Assembly: GCA_963789785.1 (NCBI GenBank)
Contig: CAWBNC010000043.1
Location: 62,001 to 126,000 of the forward strand
Reading direction: 5' to 3'
DNA from: JAEULH01 sp963789785
Lineage (GTDB): Bacteria > Pseudomonadota > Alphaproteobacteria > Rhodospirillales > Defluviicoccaceae
Length of the DNA stretch: 64,000 bases
Part shown: piece after piece, positions 7,805 through 17,939 of the stretch
Numbering within the stretch: position 1 is the first letter of the stretch
How the letters are laid out: every line of letters begins with the position of its first letter
The notes under the pieces: generated by a model
What the model was told of the DNA's origin: nothing
Databases searched by the model: none
What the model saw: only the letters and a program-made list of their open reading frames with translations
Program-made: the position numbers and the translations under genes

Positions 7805-10758
7805 CTACAGCGCCGGTTCAGCGGGCCGCGTCAGGTACTGGCGGAATCGGTCGACCGGCGCCAGATCCTGCGCCAGGGCCGCAAGGTCCGTGCTTGCGAT
7901 GGTCCTGCCTGTGATCAGCGGGAAGACATCGCGCCAACGGGTCTGCGCCATCTGCCGGCCGCGAGCCTTGCCCAGACGGGCCAGCTCGGCCTCTTCTCCC
8001 GCCAGCGCCAGGGCGACGGCGAGGTGGAAGGTGGCCTCCGCGCGGTCGTCGTCATCGCGCCGGGCTGTCGGCGCCGCGGGTTCGGCGTCGCGAGCGGCCG
8101 GAGGCGCTTTTAGCACCTTGGCGATCGAGCTCGGCGGCCCGGCGCCAGTCCTTCATCGCCCAGAATATGTCGGCGCGGATTGCCGCGGCTTCGGCCGTCG
8201 CGGCCCCGTCCAGCCGCGCCAGCGCTTCTTTCGTCCGTCCCAACCGGGCCAAGGCCCGCGCCTCGATCATCTGCCGCTCGCTCTTCAGCGATGCCGGCAG
8301 CGCGTCGGCCGCTGTCAGCCGCAGTGACTTCAGCGCCGCTTCGGGTTTGTCATCAAGAAGGCGGACCGCCGCCAGCCGGGCGCCGGCCGTGGCCCGCTCG
8401 GCGCCGACGAGCCGATAGCGGATCTGGCTGTCGAGAAGGGCCGCCGCCCGACCGAGAAGATCGAGCGCGATCATCCGCTCGGCCACTGCCGCAACGACGG
8501 CGTCGCCCCGCGCGCCCGCCGGAGTCAGCTCACGGAACTCGTCGTAGAGCGCGATGGCTTCGATCGGCCGCAGCTTGTCGGCGTGTTCGCCCACGAACAG
8601 CGCGGCAAAGGCCTGGCTCATTTTCGCCGGAAGGCCGGCCGTTTGCGCCTCATCGGGGAAGTTGGTCGCTGCCCGGCGCAGCGTCCGCAGCGCTGACGGA
8701 TAGTCGGCGCGATCGAGGTAGAGATCGCCAAGCCGCCGGAGCACGGCGAACTCAAGCAAATCGCCGCGCCATGCGAAGCTGAGCCGGTCGAGCGTAGCGA
8801 TCGCCTCGTCCGGCTTCATGCGCTTCTCGGCGAGGGCCAGATCGACCCGCGCCGCGGCCGCGCGCACCCGGCTGCGGCGTTCGGGATCGGGACCCATTTC
8901 CACCTCCCGCCACGCCTCCAGCGCGCCGGTGACATCGCCGTTCGCTGCAAGCCGGCGGCCTTCGAGATAGCCGGCCTGCGCCTTCTCGCGATCGCCGGCC
9001 GCTTCGGCGGCAACGAGGCTGACCAGCTTGGACGCAAGCGGGGGATCGCCGGCGTCGATGGCGGCCTCCGCCAGCGGCGGCAGCAGAACCTTGCGCAGCG
9101 TCCGGGGATAGCCGGCGACAACCGCGGCCTGGGCCGCAAGCGTCGCCTTCTCGCCGCTGGCTTGACCCTGCCCGGCCCGGATCGCCGTTCGCCACGCCGC
9201 CGCCTCGACATGGTCGGCGAGGCTCGGTTCGGCCAGAACTCGCGCGGCTTCCGCGGTGCGTCCAAGCAGTACGAGCGACGCGCCACGAAGGGCAAGAAAG
9301 GGCGCCTCGTCAGCGAGGTCCAGGCCGGCGCGCTCGGTTGCGATTGCCGTGTGGTCGTGTTCGCCGGCGTTGACCGCAGCCAATGCCTCGGCGGCAAAGC
9401 CATGGGCAAGATAGTGTCTGGCCAATCGGAGGTGCAGGCTCTCGCGCCTGTCCGGCGCCTCGCTGGCGGCAAGCGCGGCCTCAAGATCCTGGCGAACGAG
9501 GGTGAAGGCCGCGTCCACGCTTGCGGATCCGGCGTCGAGGCCCATCAGCGGCTCATGGCCGGCAGGAGCGCGCAGCCGGGCCCGGGCGTCGTCGGCGGCA
9601 TCGACGGGCGTCACCGACAGTCCCTCCGCCCGGGTCACCTCGACAGCCTCGCGACCGGCGCGGACCCGCAGGTCATCGACGAGAGGATGGACGACGAACC
9701 CTTGGGCGGAGGCCAGAAGCCGGAACTGCGGGTAGGCGTGGACCCGCCGGACGCCGGCGCCGAGCGGGACGGTCGGAACGAGGATCAGGGTGTCGCCCAG
9801 AACAGGATCGGTCACCGCCAGCGGCGCCCCGGGCTCGGCGACCGGCAGAGCGAGGCTGCGCCGTCCGTCCGGATCCTCGCGCAGCAGCGGTGCGACCGCA
9901 AGCGCGGGGCGCCGGCGCTTCGGACCCGAGGGCGATGATCCAGGACAGCGCATCGCGGCTTACGATCGGATTGACAGCTTCATCCACCTCCATCCGCAGC
10001 ACCGTCGCGTTCGGGTGCGGGCGCTGCTCGAGCCCATGGATCGCCGCGCCCGCCTCTTGCTGCAGCGCCGCCAGATCCTGGATCGACGGTCGATCGAAGG
10101 CGATCCATAGGGCGTCGGCGCGGCGAAAGACGGCCGCGGCGACCGGCTCGGTCCAGTCGAAACGCAAGGGTCGCAGTAGCCGTGGCGGCAGCGTCTATCG
10201 AACCGGCGGCCTCTGCCTTGTCGGCATCGGCGAGGCGCTCGGGCGCTCGGCTGCAAGGGCGTCGGAGAAGGCCGTTCGCCCCGGTTCGGGCGCCGGGACC
10301 GGGCCGCATCACCACGCTCGCCGCCGGCGCTTCGCTCTCTTCGGCCGATCGCTCGACGGATGCGTCTGTCGTCTTGACTTCGGTTTCCGCCGCCGGTGCG
10401 AACAGATCGATGACGACACGCTTGCCGTCGGCCAGCGTCAGCGCGACGACGCCGGGGCGCAGCGGGAACGACACGAGCGCCCCTCGTCTCGTGTGCTCGG
10501 TTCGCCGACGAAGCGACGCAGCGCGGCGGTGGCCTGGGCCAGATTCGCCTCAGCTGGGCGCTCGAAGCGGAGGACGAACAGGCCATTGGAGGATGTCGCC
10601 TCGAAGGCGATGGGGCGCGGCCAGTTCAGGGTGAGCCGGCCGGTATCGCCGCGTGTCGACGCCACCGCGCGGACCGAATCGGCCTGCGCACCTGCGCCAG
10701 GCGTGATCGCCAGCGCGGCAGCAAGGATCGCAACAACGGTGCGAAGCCGCATCTTCAT
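7805..10758 (-). CDS. Large TPR-repeat protein of the flagellar motor block (frameshifted)
   Basis: A ~980-residue exported protein, interrupted by at least four frame changes. The N-terminus (10758-~10480) has a signal peptide, MRLRTVVAILAAALAITPGAGA, and a beta-rich domain (RLTLNWPRPIAFEATSS..LFVLRFERP). After a shift in a G-run near 10485 the same domain continues (FPLRPGVVALTLADGKRVVID). The longest intact piece (~8100-9700) is Ala/Leu-rich TPR-like helical repeats (HLRLARHYLAHGFAAEALAAV, DLYLDRADYPSALRTLRRAA). The C-terminus (~8100-7805) ends in FRQYLTRPAEPAL. The start overlaps the stop of the MotB-like gene by four bases. Related large TPR proteins occur in alphaproteobacterial flagellar loci; the function is not established here. 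Confidence 0.75.
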
Positions 10759-11478
10759 GGTTCCCGCGACGGCTGGAGGACGACGATATCGACCCGCCGG
10801 GCAGGAGCCTGCAACGCGACCGCACCCGGCGCGAGGGGGACGTAGCGGCTGTCGGCGAAGCCGCGCGCGACGATGTCGCCCCGCCCGTCAACGATACGCA
10901 GGATCGCGGCGACGCTTTCGGCGCGGGCTAGCGACAGCTCCCAGTTCGAGGCGTAGCGGGCGCCGTGGACCGGCGTCGGATCGGCGTGGCCTTCGCTGGC
11001 GACCTGATTGGTGATGGTGCGCAGCACGCCGCCGAGCGCGACGAGGGTCTGGCGGGCGTGTTCGGACAGCGTCGGCGGAGCCCGGCGCAAAGGCGTGGTC
11101 GGCTGGAAGACTGACCACAAGGCGATCGCCTACGCGGCGGTTGACGATGCGCGCGGCAAGCGGGTTTCCGCCGAGGGTCTGGCTCAGGACCGAAGACAGG
11201 TAGTCGAGGTCGATCGCGCGGCGCGTCGGCCGCGCCCCACCGCGAGGCGGCCGCCCTCCGCCGGCGCCGCGCCCCGGCGCCGCGACCTCGCGCCAGCGCG
11301 ACAGCGACGCGGCGATCGCCTGCCACTTCTCGATTTCGCAGCGTCGACATGGAAAACAGGAGCACGAAGAAGGTCAGAAGGAGGGAGACGAGATCGGTGA
11401 AGGTCAGCATCCAGGCCTGCCGGCTGATGGCGCGTCGCGGGGACCGATGGCGGTGCCGGTGTGGCCGGCGGCGCTCAT
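10755..11478 (-). CDS. MotB-like flagellar motor protein with OmpA-type C-terminus (frameshifted)
   Basis: The N-terminal part has the MotB plug and single membrane helix: SRQAWMLTFTDLVSLLLTFFVLLFSMSTL, shown here in parts around 11420-11340. The C-terminus (10755-~11050) is an OmpA/peptidoglycan-binding domain with NWELSLARAESVAAILRI and a terminal RRVDIVVL. In between and at the N-terminus the frame changes at least twice. The ATG at 11478 overlaps the upstream stop (ATGA). MotB proteins anchor the stator to peptidoglycan, but no motA gene is present here, so this may be an accessory MotB-like protein and not the main stator subunit. Confidence 0.75.
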
Positions 11479-12148
11479 CGGTTGGCATCCGGCCGCCGAT
11501 ACGGATCGCCACCGCACGCGTTGCTTTCGAGGCGAAAGGTCAGCCAGGCGTCATCGCCGGCCGCCGGCGCCAGCGCGATCGAGAGGCTCGCCGGCGGCGT
11601 CCCGCGGGCCAGCATCTCGCGGGCGAAGCCGTCGGCGCGCCGAGCCGCAAGCGCCTGATCGCGCTGCCGCGTCGCCGGGGGCAAGGGCAAACTCCATCTC
11701 CACGCGCAGCCCTGGCGGCGGGCTGCTCAGAGGTCGCGACCGCGCGATCGAGCAGGGGATAGAGCGACGGGCGCGGGGTGTCGTCGCCGGCGGCGAAGAC
11801 CACGGACGGCGGGTAGGCTCACCCGCATCAGCCGTGCCGGGACTGAGAACCTCTACCTCGGCAACGCGCACCATGCGAGCCGACCGCGGCGACGAAATCC
11901 TGCGCGACCAGCAGGACGAACCGTCGCCGCCACTGGCGCCGAGGCGTCGTACCGCCGGGCTTGCTCGTTGCCGAAGGTCGTCGACAGGCTTTCCATCACC
12001 GCCCGCGCCTTCATCTCCTCGATCGTCGACAGGCTGACCAGAAGGATGAAGAAGGCGAGGATCAGCAGGTAAAGGCCGAGAAACACCGACAGCGACGGGT
12101 CGGCGCGCGATTGCGCGTCCGGGCGGGTCGACGTACGGGAGCCGTCAT
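11475..12148 (-). CDS. Second MotB-like membrane protein (frameshifted)
   Basis: Starts at the ATG at 12148, overlapping the stop of motE. After a short basic leader a membrane helix appears in another frame (VFLGLYLLILAFFILLVSLSTIEEMKARAVMESL, given in part), which matches the MotB N-terminal helix pattern. The middle (~11870-11700) and C-terminus (DQALAARRADGFAREMLARG..LTFRLE) are spread over three frames, so at least three shifts interrupt it. The C-terminus resembles a short, divergent OmpA-like region. Together with the next gene it forms a MotB-like pair. Confidence 0.65.
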
Positions 12149-13038
12149 CCGCCGCTGCCCGGCTTCGGCGCAGGCGCTTTCGCGGCCGCTCCGGCGTCGA
12201 TTGCGCGCAGCCGGACCAGCTCCATGGTCACATCGCGCGCCCGGGCCGGTGTTCATCTCCGCCATGATCGCCGCCAGCTTGCGCTCCTTCATTCGCTCGG
12301 CGACGCGCAGCAGCGTACTCGAGCTCGAAGCGTCTGCAGGATCGCCGCCGCGTCCTTCGGCTTCATGCTCTCGTAGAGCTTGGCGAGCGACGCCATCTTG
12401 GCGTCCTGCTCGGCGTCGTGCTGCTTGAGCAGGCCACTGACCCGCGCCTGCAGCTCCTTCAGCGCCTTCGCCTTGGCATCCAGGCGCTGTTCAGCCGCGC
12501 GCAGCACGGCGTCGCGCTTGTCGAGCTCGCGGGCGCGCGCATCGCGGGCTCTTCCCGCCGTCCCGCAAGCTGGCGAAGAACCTCGATTTCGGCCGGAGAG
12601 AACGCCGGTGCTTTCGGCCTATCGACCGCTGCCGTCTCTGCCGGGGCGCCGCCGTGCGGTTTGCCCTCGGTCGACGTCGCTTTCGCCGGCCCCGCGTTTG
12701 CGACGCCGCTCTCCTTCAGGCCGCCAGCGGCCGTATGTGTCTTCGGTTCATGCTTGCGCCGGCGCACCGCCGCCCGCCGCTGCGCTTTCCGCCGATCCGG
12801 CCTGGGCGTTGCTGATGGCGATCGCGCCTGCTGTCGAGCCAGCTTCCCGAGTATCGCGCCAGATCAGCCCGATCTTGACGCTGAGAAACAGCGACGCGAC
12901 GAAGATGAGGATCGGCAGCAGGCGCGGACGGAGCGCGAGCCTGAGCCACGCGGCGGCACGGAGCGCTGCCGCATCCCCGCGCGCCGCGCCGAGCCGCCGA
13001 GAACGGTGGGCCATGGTGCGCACGGGCGGACCGCTCAT
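12145..13038 (-). CDS. MotE-family (MgtE N-terminal domain-like) flagellar protein (frameshifted)
   Basis: An N-terminal membrane helix (~residues 37-54, RLLPILIFVASLFLSVKIGL) is followed by a linker, a coiled coil (RAAEQRLDAKAKALKELQAR), and an MgtE-N/FliG-like motif: KMASLAKLYESMKPKDAAAIL followed in another frame by RVAERMKERKLAAIMAEM. This order is that of MotE, the chaperone-like partner of MotC described in Sinorhizobium, and of related alphaproteobacterial proteins. At least three frame changes occur (near 12760, 12545 and 12325). The start codon follows the stop of the DUF6468 gene directly, and its end overlaps the MotB-like gene. Confidence 0.75.
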
Positions 13039-13515
13039 CTAGCGCTGGAATCGCATGGCCTGGAGCAGATCGCGCTCGGCGGCCGAGCGACGGCGCCGGC
13101 GCGAGCGAGGTGGCCGGCCTTCGGCCGACGCCGTGTCGTGTTCTGCAGCTCCGCCGCAGCCGCGTCCGGCCGTGCGGAATGACGCAGAGCGCCGCAGTGG
13201 GTTTCGCTCGGGCGCCCGCGCACGGCCGCTTCAAGGCGGTCCGCGGCCGCATCAGCGCGCTCAATGAGCTGGCGCAGATCGTCCTCGTGGCGCTCGGCTT
13301 GCCGGTTCTCGCCCTCAAGGGTCGGCGGACGTTGTCTTCAACCGGGCGACGCTGTCTTCGGCGCTGGCGACCGCGCGATGGAATTCGTCGGCCAGCGCCG
13401 AAAACTCCAGTCGATCGCGGCGCAGGCCGGCGAAGCGGCGATTGAGGATCATCGCCAACACGATGGTGATGACGAGCAGGCCGGCGACGAGGCCGTCGAG
13501 AAGAAGAGTCCACAT
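13039..13515 (-). CDS. DUF6468-type flagellar-locus membrane protein (frameshifted)
   Basis: Starts at the ATG at 13515 with a single membrane helix at residues ~5-25 (LLLDGLVAGLLVITIVLAMIL), then a helical cytoplasmic region (RRDRLEFSALADEFHRAVASAED, and after a shift RHEDDLRQLIERADAAADRLEA) and a terminal RDLLQAMRFQR just before the TAG at 13039. Size, topology and position between fliM and motE fit the DUF6468 family found in alphaproteobacterial flagellar loci. At least two frame changes. Function unknown; coupling to MotE is suggested by the abutting genes. Confidence 0.65.
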
Positions 13516-13543
13516 CACAATCCGCGTCCTGAAGTCTTGGGGT

Positions 13544-14641
13544 TCAACGCGCTGCGCCGACGCGCTCGTCGATCTGGATGGCGATCCGCTCTCCGGATCG
13601 ACCCATCCGCGCCGCGTACATCGGCACGCCGGCGCAGCGCATTTCGATGAGGCTGTCGGGCGTCGCATCGAACATCAGCTGCGAGCCGACTCGCAGCGCG
13701 AAGATCTCGCGCAGCGGCAGGGTTCGTTCGTCGAGAACGGCGGTCAGCTCGACGTCGGTCAGCCACAGGTTCTCGGCGAGATGCGTTTCCCAGATGCTGT
13801 CGCGACCGAACTTCTCGCCCATGAACATCTGCAACAGCAGGTCGCGGACCGGCTCCAGGGTCGAGTAGGGCAGCACCAGGTCGATCCGCCCGCCCCGATC
13901 GTCCATGTCGATGCGCAGGCTGGCGGTGACGGCGGCGTTGGACGGCTGGGTAATCGAGGCGAAGCGCGGGTTGGTCTCGAGCCGCTCGATCCTGAAGTCA
14001 CCGGGCTGAGCGGCTCGAAGGCGGCGCTCAGATCGGCGAGCATGACATGGATCATGCGCTCGACGAGGCTGCGCTCGATGGTCGTATAGGGCCGGCCCTC
14101 GATGCGAATGGCGGCGGAGCCGCGGCGACCGCCGAGCAGGATGTCGACCACCGAGTAGATCAGCGCCGAGTCGGCGGTGATCAGGCCGTAGTTCTCCCAC
14201 GGGTCGGCCTTGAAGATGCTCAGCATCGCCGGCAGCGGCACGCGGTTGAGATAGTCGCCGAAGCGCACCGTGCTGATCGCCTCGAGCGAGACCTCGACGT
14301 TGTCGGAGGTGAACTTGCGCAGGCTCGTCGACATCAGCCGGACCAGACGGTCGAAGACGACCTCCAGCATCGGCAGGCGTTCGTAGGACAGCGGGCCGCG
14401 ATTGAGGATCGCGCGAATGCCGGTGACCGTCGGTACCTCGTCGCTTTCGTCGGCGAAGCCGAGCAGGCTGTCGATCTCGTCCTGATCGAGGACCGCGGCC
14501 GGCATCCTTGCTGTTTCGGATCCGCTCGACGCCGGCGTCGAAGTCGATCGTCGACTGTCGCGCCGCCGGTCCGGGCTGATTCTCGCCGTCCGCGCGCCGG
14601 CCGTGCGGCGGCGGGATGTCGTTGCTGTCCGATGGCGTCAT
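13544..14641 (-). CDS. fliM: Flagellar motor switch protein FliM (frameshifted)
   Basis: FliM of the C-ring. The N-terminal CheY-binding-type motif VLDQDEIDSLLGF occurs near 14490. The middle domain is clear (LSYERLPMLEVVFDRLVRLMS, RFGDYLNRVPLPAML), and the SpoA-like C-terminal domain lies in another frame after ~14005 (LRIDMDDRGGRIDLVLPYSTLE, LREIFALRVGSQLMFD). A further shift lies near 14510, between the ATG at 14641 (MTPSDSNDI..) and the DQDEIDSLL segment; ATG 14505 is an alternative start. The C-terminus ends IAIQIDERVGAAR. It follows fliL by ~25 bases. Confidence 0.88.
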   Translation of the reverse strand: MTPSDSNDIPPPHGRRADGENQPGPAARQSTIDFDAGVERIRNSKDAGRGPRSGRDRQPARLRRRKRRGTDGHRHSRDPQSRPAVLRTPADAGGRLRPSGPADVDEPAQVHLRQRRGLARGDQHGALRRLSQPRAAAGDAEHLQGRPVGELRPDHRRLGADLLGGRHPARRSPRLRRHSHRGPALYDHRAQPRRAHDPCHARRSERRLRAAQPGDFRIERLETNPRFASITQPSNAAVTASLRIDMDDRGGRIDLVLPYSTLEPVRDLLLQMFMGEKFGRDSIWETHLAENLWLTDVELTAVLDERTLPLREIFALRVGSQLMFDATPDSLIEMRCAGVPMYAARMGRSGERIAIQIDERVGAAR

Positions 14642-14666
14642 CGTCGCCGACTCCCGGTGTCGCGCG

Positions 14667-15211
14667 CTACTGAACAAGAAGTTCAACGAACAGAACGTCT
14701 CTGATGGCTCGCCGGAGCGATGGCCGCGGCGATCCGCCGGCGCAGCTCCTCGCGCAGCCGCAGTGTTCCCGCCGAGCCGCGCAGGTCGTCAGGGCGCAGC
14801 TCGCGCAGGTAAACCTGGCAGTAGTCGATGATCCGCGGCAGTCAGGCGTTCGACGGTCGGCCGACGGCGGCCGGATCGGCGAGCTCGAGGGTGATCCGGA
14901 CCTTGAGAAAGGTCGACTTGCGCTCGTTGGTATTCAGCGAGACGACAAGATCGGGAAGCTCATAGAAGGTCACGGTCGCCGGCGCGCCCTCGGCGGCCGC
15001 TTCCTCGCGCAGCGGCTTGCCGTCTGACGCAACGCCGAGCATGCCGTCGAGCATGCCGGAGGCGTAGGCGCCGCCGGCGGCGACGAGGAGCAGGGTCACG
15101 CCGCCGGCCGCGAACAACAGTGTCCGGGATCGGCGCGGCGCAATCGGCCGCTTCGTTCTCGCCGAGCGCGAGGCCGTCGGCTGCGTCTGCGGGCGTGTTG
15201 TCTTCGGCCAC
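14667..15211 (-). CDS. fliL: Flagellar basal body-associated protein FliL (frameshifted)
   Basis: N-terminus MAEDNTPADAADG; then in a second frame a membrane helix (RTLLFAAGGVTLLLVAAGGAYA). The periplasmic FliL domain follows: YELPDLVVSLNTNERKSTFLK and, after another shift, IIDYCQVYLRELRPDDLRG. The conserved C-terminal RDVLFVELLVQ appears in yet another frame just before the TAG at 14667. At least three shifts interrupt it. FliL surrounds the stator and affects torque. It is the first gene of the leftward flagellar block and diverges from flgF. Confidence 0.85.
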
Positions 15212-15492
15212 TTAGCCTCCCAGAAGGCTCGATGCGAAATGACGCCGGGGGCGCCCTCGTTCATCGCGACGGTAGGCGCTGGCCGGTTAACAAGACGTTG
15301 AACATTGCCGGCAAAACACGCCCAAACGGCAATAAATACCCGGCAAAAACAGCGCCGGATAGCCGCGCATGCCGGTCCCGCACCGCTGCGGGCGGCCCAT
15401 TGACGGCAGAAAATCCCATGTTTCACTGCTGGCACGGCGCTCTGCAGAAGGCTTGGTCGAAACAGCTTCAGCACACCGGGGGAACGGAACGG

Positions 15493-16223
15493 ATGGAGAC
15501 CACGCTTATTGTCGCCCTGTCGCGGCAGGGCGCGTTGCGCCGGCAGATGGACGTCGTCGCCAACAACCTCGCCAACATGAATACGAACGCATTCAAGGCC
15601 GAGCGAGATGATGTTCACCGACCATGTCGTCGCGAGCGGAGGGCCGGGTTCGGCGAGCCGATCGCCTTTGTCCGCGACGTCGCGACGGTACGCGACCACA
15701 CTCAGGGCCGGACAGAGGCAACGGGCAATCCTCTCGACGTCGCGATCCAGGGCGATGGCTTCTTCGCCGATCGAGGATCCCGCCGGCGGCGAACTCTACA
15801 GCCGCAACGGCCGCTTCCAGCCTCGATGACACCGGCCGGCTGGTGACGGCCGACGGCGCGGCCGTTCTGACCCGCGCGGGCACGCCCGTCTGTATTTCAC
15901 CGAGGCCGACACCGATATCGCGATCGCCCGCGACGGCACCGTTTCGAGCGAGAACGGCGAGCTGGGCCAGATTGCGGATCGTCGACTTCGCCAGGCCGAC
16001 GGCGCTGCAGCCCATGGGCGGCGGTCTGTTCGCCGCCGTCACGCCGGCGCAGGAGTTGGCCCGGCCGCATCTCGAGCAGGGCATGCTCGAGCGCTCGAAC
16101 GTCGAGCCGATCCTCGAGATGGAGCGGATGATCCGGGTCCAGCGCGCCTACGAGTCGGTGCGCAACCTGATCCGCAACGAGGACGAGCGCATTAAGCAAA
16201 TGCTTCAGGTTTATGCCGCATAA
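15493..16223 (+). CDS. flgF: Flagellar basal-body rod protein FlgF (frameshifted)
   Basis: The rod-protein N-terminus METTLIVALSRQGALRRQMD..NNLANMNTNAFKAER begins at 15493. The conserved regions then move between frames at least four times: FVRDVATVRDHTQGRTEATGNPLDVAIQGDGFF in two pieces, GGELYSRNGRF, TGRLVTADGAAVLTRAGTPV. The C-terminal piece LRIVDFARPTALQPMGGGLF to ERMIRVQRAYESVRNLI ends at 16223. FlgF is a proximal rod subunit. It lies directly upstream of an intact flgG, the usual order. Confidence 0.85.
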
Positions 16224-16302
16224 GGGGTAGCAACCTGCGAGCGGTTGTCGCTCCGCAAGCAGTATCGCCGGCGGCACAACCGGTCACGATGGAGAAGACG
16301 AG

Positions 16303-17085
16303 ATGAGAGCCCTCAGCATCGCCGCGACCGGCATGCTCGCCCAGCAGCGCAACGTCGAGGTCGTGTCCAACAACCTCGCCAACATGAACACCACCGGCTA
16401 TCTCCGACGCCGGCCGGAGTTCCAGGATCTTCTCTACCAGAACCTCCGCCGCCCGGGATCGACCGCCGCCGACAGCGGCGCGATGGTTCCCAGCGGCGTC
16501 CAGCTCGGCCTCGGGGTCAAGCTGGCGGCGGTCTATCGCATCCACACCCAGGGCAATGTCGCGGCGACCGAAAACAGCTTCGACCTCGCCATTCAGGGCA
16601 AGGGCTATTTCCAGATCGAGCGGCCCGACGGCGAAACCGCCTACACCCGCGACGGCACCTTCCAGCTCAACGCCGATGGCGAGCTTGTCACCCACGACGG
16701 CCTCGTCGTCCTGCCCGGCGTCACCATCCCGACCGACGCCGTCGACGTCACGATCAACCAGAGCGGCGAAGTGCTGGTGAAACAGCAGGGCAGCGTCGCG
16801 CTGCAGAACGTCGGCCAGATCCAGCTCGCGACCTTCCCCAACGAAGCCGGTCTCGAGGCCATCGGCGGCAACCTGATGCTGGAAACGCCGGCGTCCGGCG
16901 GCGCCATCGTCGGCAGCCCGCAGGAGCCCGGCTTCGGCAGCCTGCTGCAGGGCTTTCTCGAAACCGCCAACGTCAATGCGGTCGAGGAGATCACCAACCT
17001 GATCTCCGCCCAGCGCGCGTATGAAATGAACTCGAAGGTCATCAAGACGGCCGACGAGATGATGGCGTCGCTGAGCAACCGGTAA
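16303..17085 (+). CDS. flgG: Flagellar distal rod protein FlgG
   Basis: 260 residues, full length and uninterrupted. It has the axial-protein N-terminal motif (GMLAQQRNVEVVSNNLANMN) and C-terminal motif (NLISAQRAYEMNSKVIKTAD) that form the rod coiled coil. Central sequence includes DLAIQGKGYFQIERPDG and TRDGTFQLNADGELVT. FlgG builds the distal rod crossing the periplasm. It follows flgF by ~80 bases and precedes flgA by five. Confidence 0.96.
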   Translation: MRALSIAATGMLAQQRNVEVVSNNLANMNTTGYLRRRPEFQDLLYQNLRRPGSTAADSGAMVPSGVQLGLGVKLAAVYRIHTQGNVAATENSFDLAIQGKGYFQIERPDGETAYTRDGTFQLNADGELVTHDGLVVLPGVTIPTDAVDVTINQSGEVLVKQQGSVALQNVGQIQLATFPNEAGLEAIGGNLMLETPASGGAIVGSPQEPGFGSLLQGFLETANVNAVEEITNLISAQRAYEMNSKVIKTADEMMASLSNR

Positions 17086-17090
17086 GCGGT

Positions 17091-17939
17091 ATGCCTGTGC
17101 GCATCATGCCCGTCACCCCCGCCGTTTGCGTCAATTCCGCTTCGTCCGTGACCGGATGGCTGTTTGCCGCCGGGGTGGCCTTTGCGATTTTCGCCGCGCC
17201 TTGCGCGGGCGTCGCCTCCGGACCTGAGCCGATGCTGTCGGTGGCCGATGAAGCGGTCAGTCAGGCGCCGGCGCGCCTTGTCGGCTCCGGAGAGCTGAGC
17301 GCGCTCATCGCCGAGGCCCTCGCCGGGGACGACGGCGATACCGAGTCTCTCGGCGTCAAACTCGCCGATCCTCTGCTCGCCATCGCCCTTCCGGCCGGCG
17401 CCGGCGAGATCTACGTCGAGGACGTGGCGCGCGATCGGGGCGGGCGGAGCTTTACCGCGCGCGTTGCCGCCAACGTCGGCGAAAACGTGGTGCGCCGGCA
17501 GATCGTTACCGGGCGCGTGGATCGTCTGGCACAGGTTCCGGTCCTTACCCGTCCGATCGGGCGCGATGAAGTCATCGCCGCCGCCGACGTCGAGTGGCTT
17601 CGCCTGAAGGACAGCCGGCTGGGCAGCAGCACCATTGTCGAGGCAGAAGACCTCGTCGGGCTGAGCGCACGTCATGCCCTTCGCGCCGGCGTGCCCGTTC
17701 GCGCTTCACAGGTGCGCGAGCCGGTGGTGGTCGCCAAAGGCAGTCAGGTGACTCTGGTTCTCGACGGACCGGGCATGGCGCTCAGTGCCCGCGGCCGTGC
17801 GCTGGAAGACGGCGGGCGCGGCGAGGTCGTCCGCGTGAGCAACCTGCAGAGCAACGTCGTCATCGAAGGCACCGTCGCCGGACCGGGGCAGATCCGGGTT
17901 CGCCCGCCGGCGCGCATGTCCGCGGGAGCCCGTCGATGA
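17091..17939 (+). CDS. flgA: Flagellar P-ring assembly chaperone FlgA
   Basis: 282 residues with an N-terminal signal/membrane segment (~18-42) and a C-terminal SAF domain (~145-280): VLTRPIGRDEVIAAADVEWLRL, ALRAGVPVRASQVREP, and the ending GRGEVVRVSNLQSNVVIEG..G. FlgA is the periplasmic chaperone for the P-ring protein FlgI. flgI is not in this window. The stop overlaps the flgH start by four bases. The N-terminal ~120 residues are more divergent, as usual for FlgA. Confidence 0.9.
   Translation: MPVRIMPVTPAVCVNSASSVTGWLFAAGVAFAIFAAPCAGVASGPEPMLSVADEAVSQAPARLVGSGELSALIAEALAGDDGDTESLGVKLADPLLAIALPAGAGEIYVEDVARDRGGRSFTARVAANVGENVVRRQIVTGRVDRLAQVPVLTRPIGRDEVIAAADVEWLRLKDSRLGSSTIVEAEDLVGLSARHALRAGVPVRASQVREPVVVAKGSQVTLVLDGPGMALSARGRALEDGGRGEVVRVSNLQSNVVIEGTVAGPGQIRVRPPARMSAGARR

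Noticed and set aside
15430..15446. Sigma-54-like promoter TGGCACGGCGCTCTGC before flgF
   Set aside because: The distance between the GG and GC elements is 11 bases where 10 is required. Given the local indel problem it could be genuine, but it cannot be claimed.
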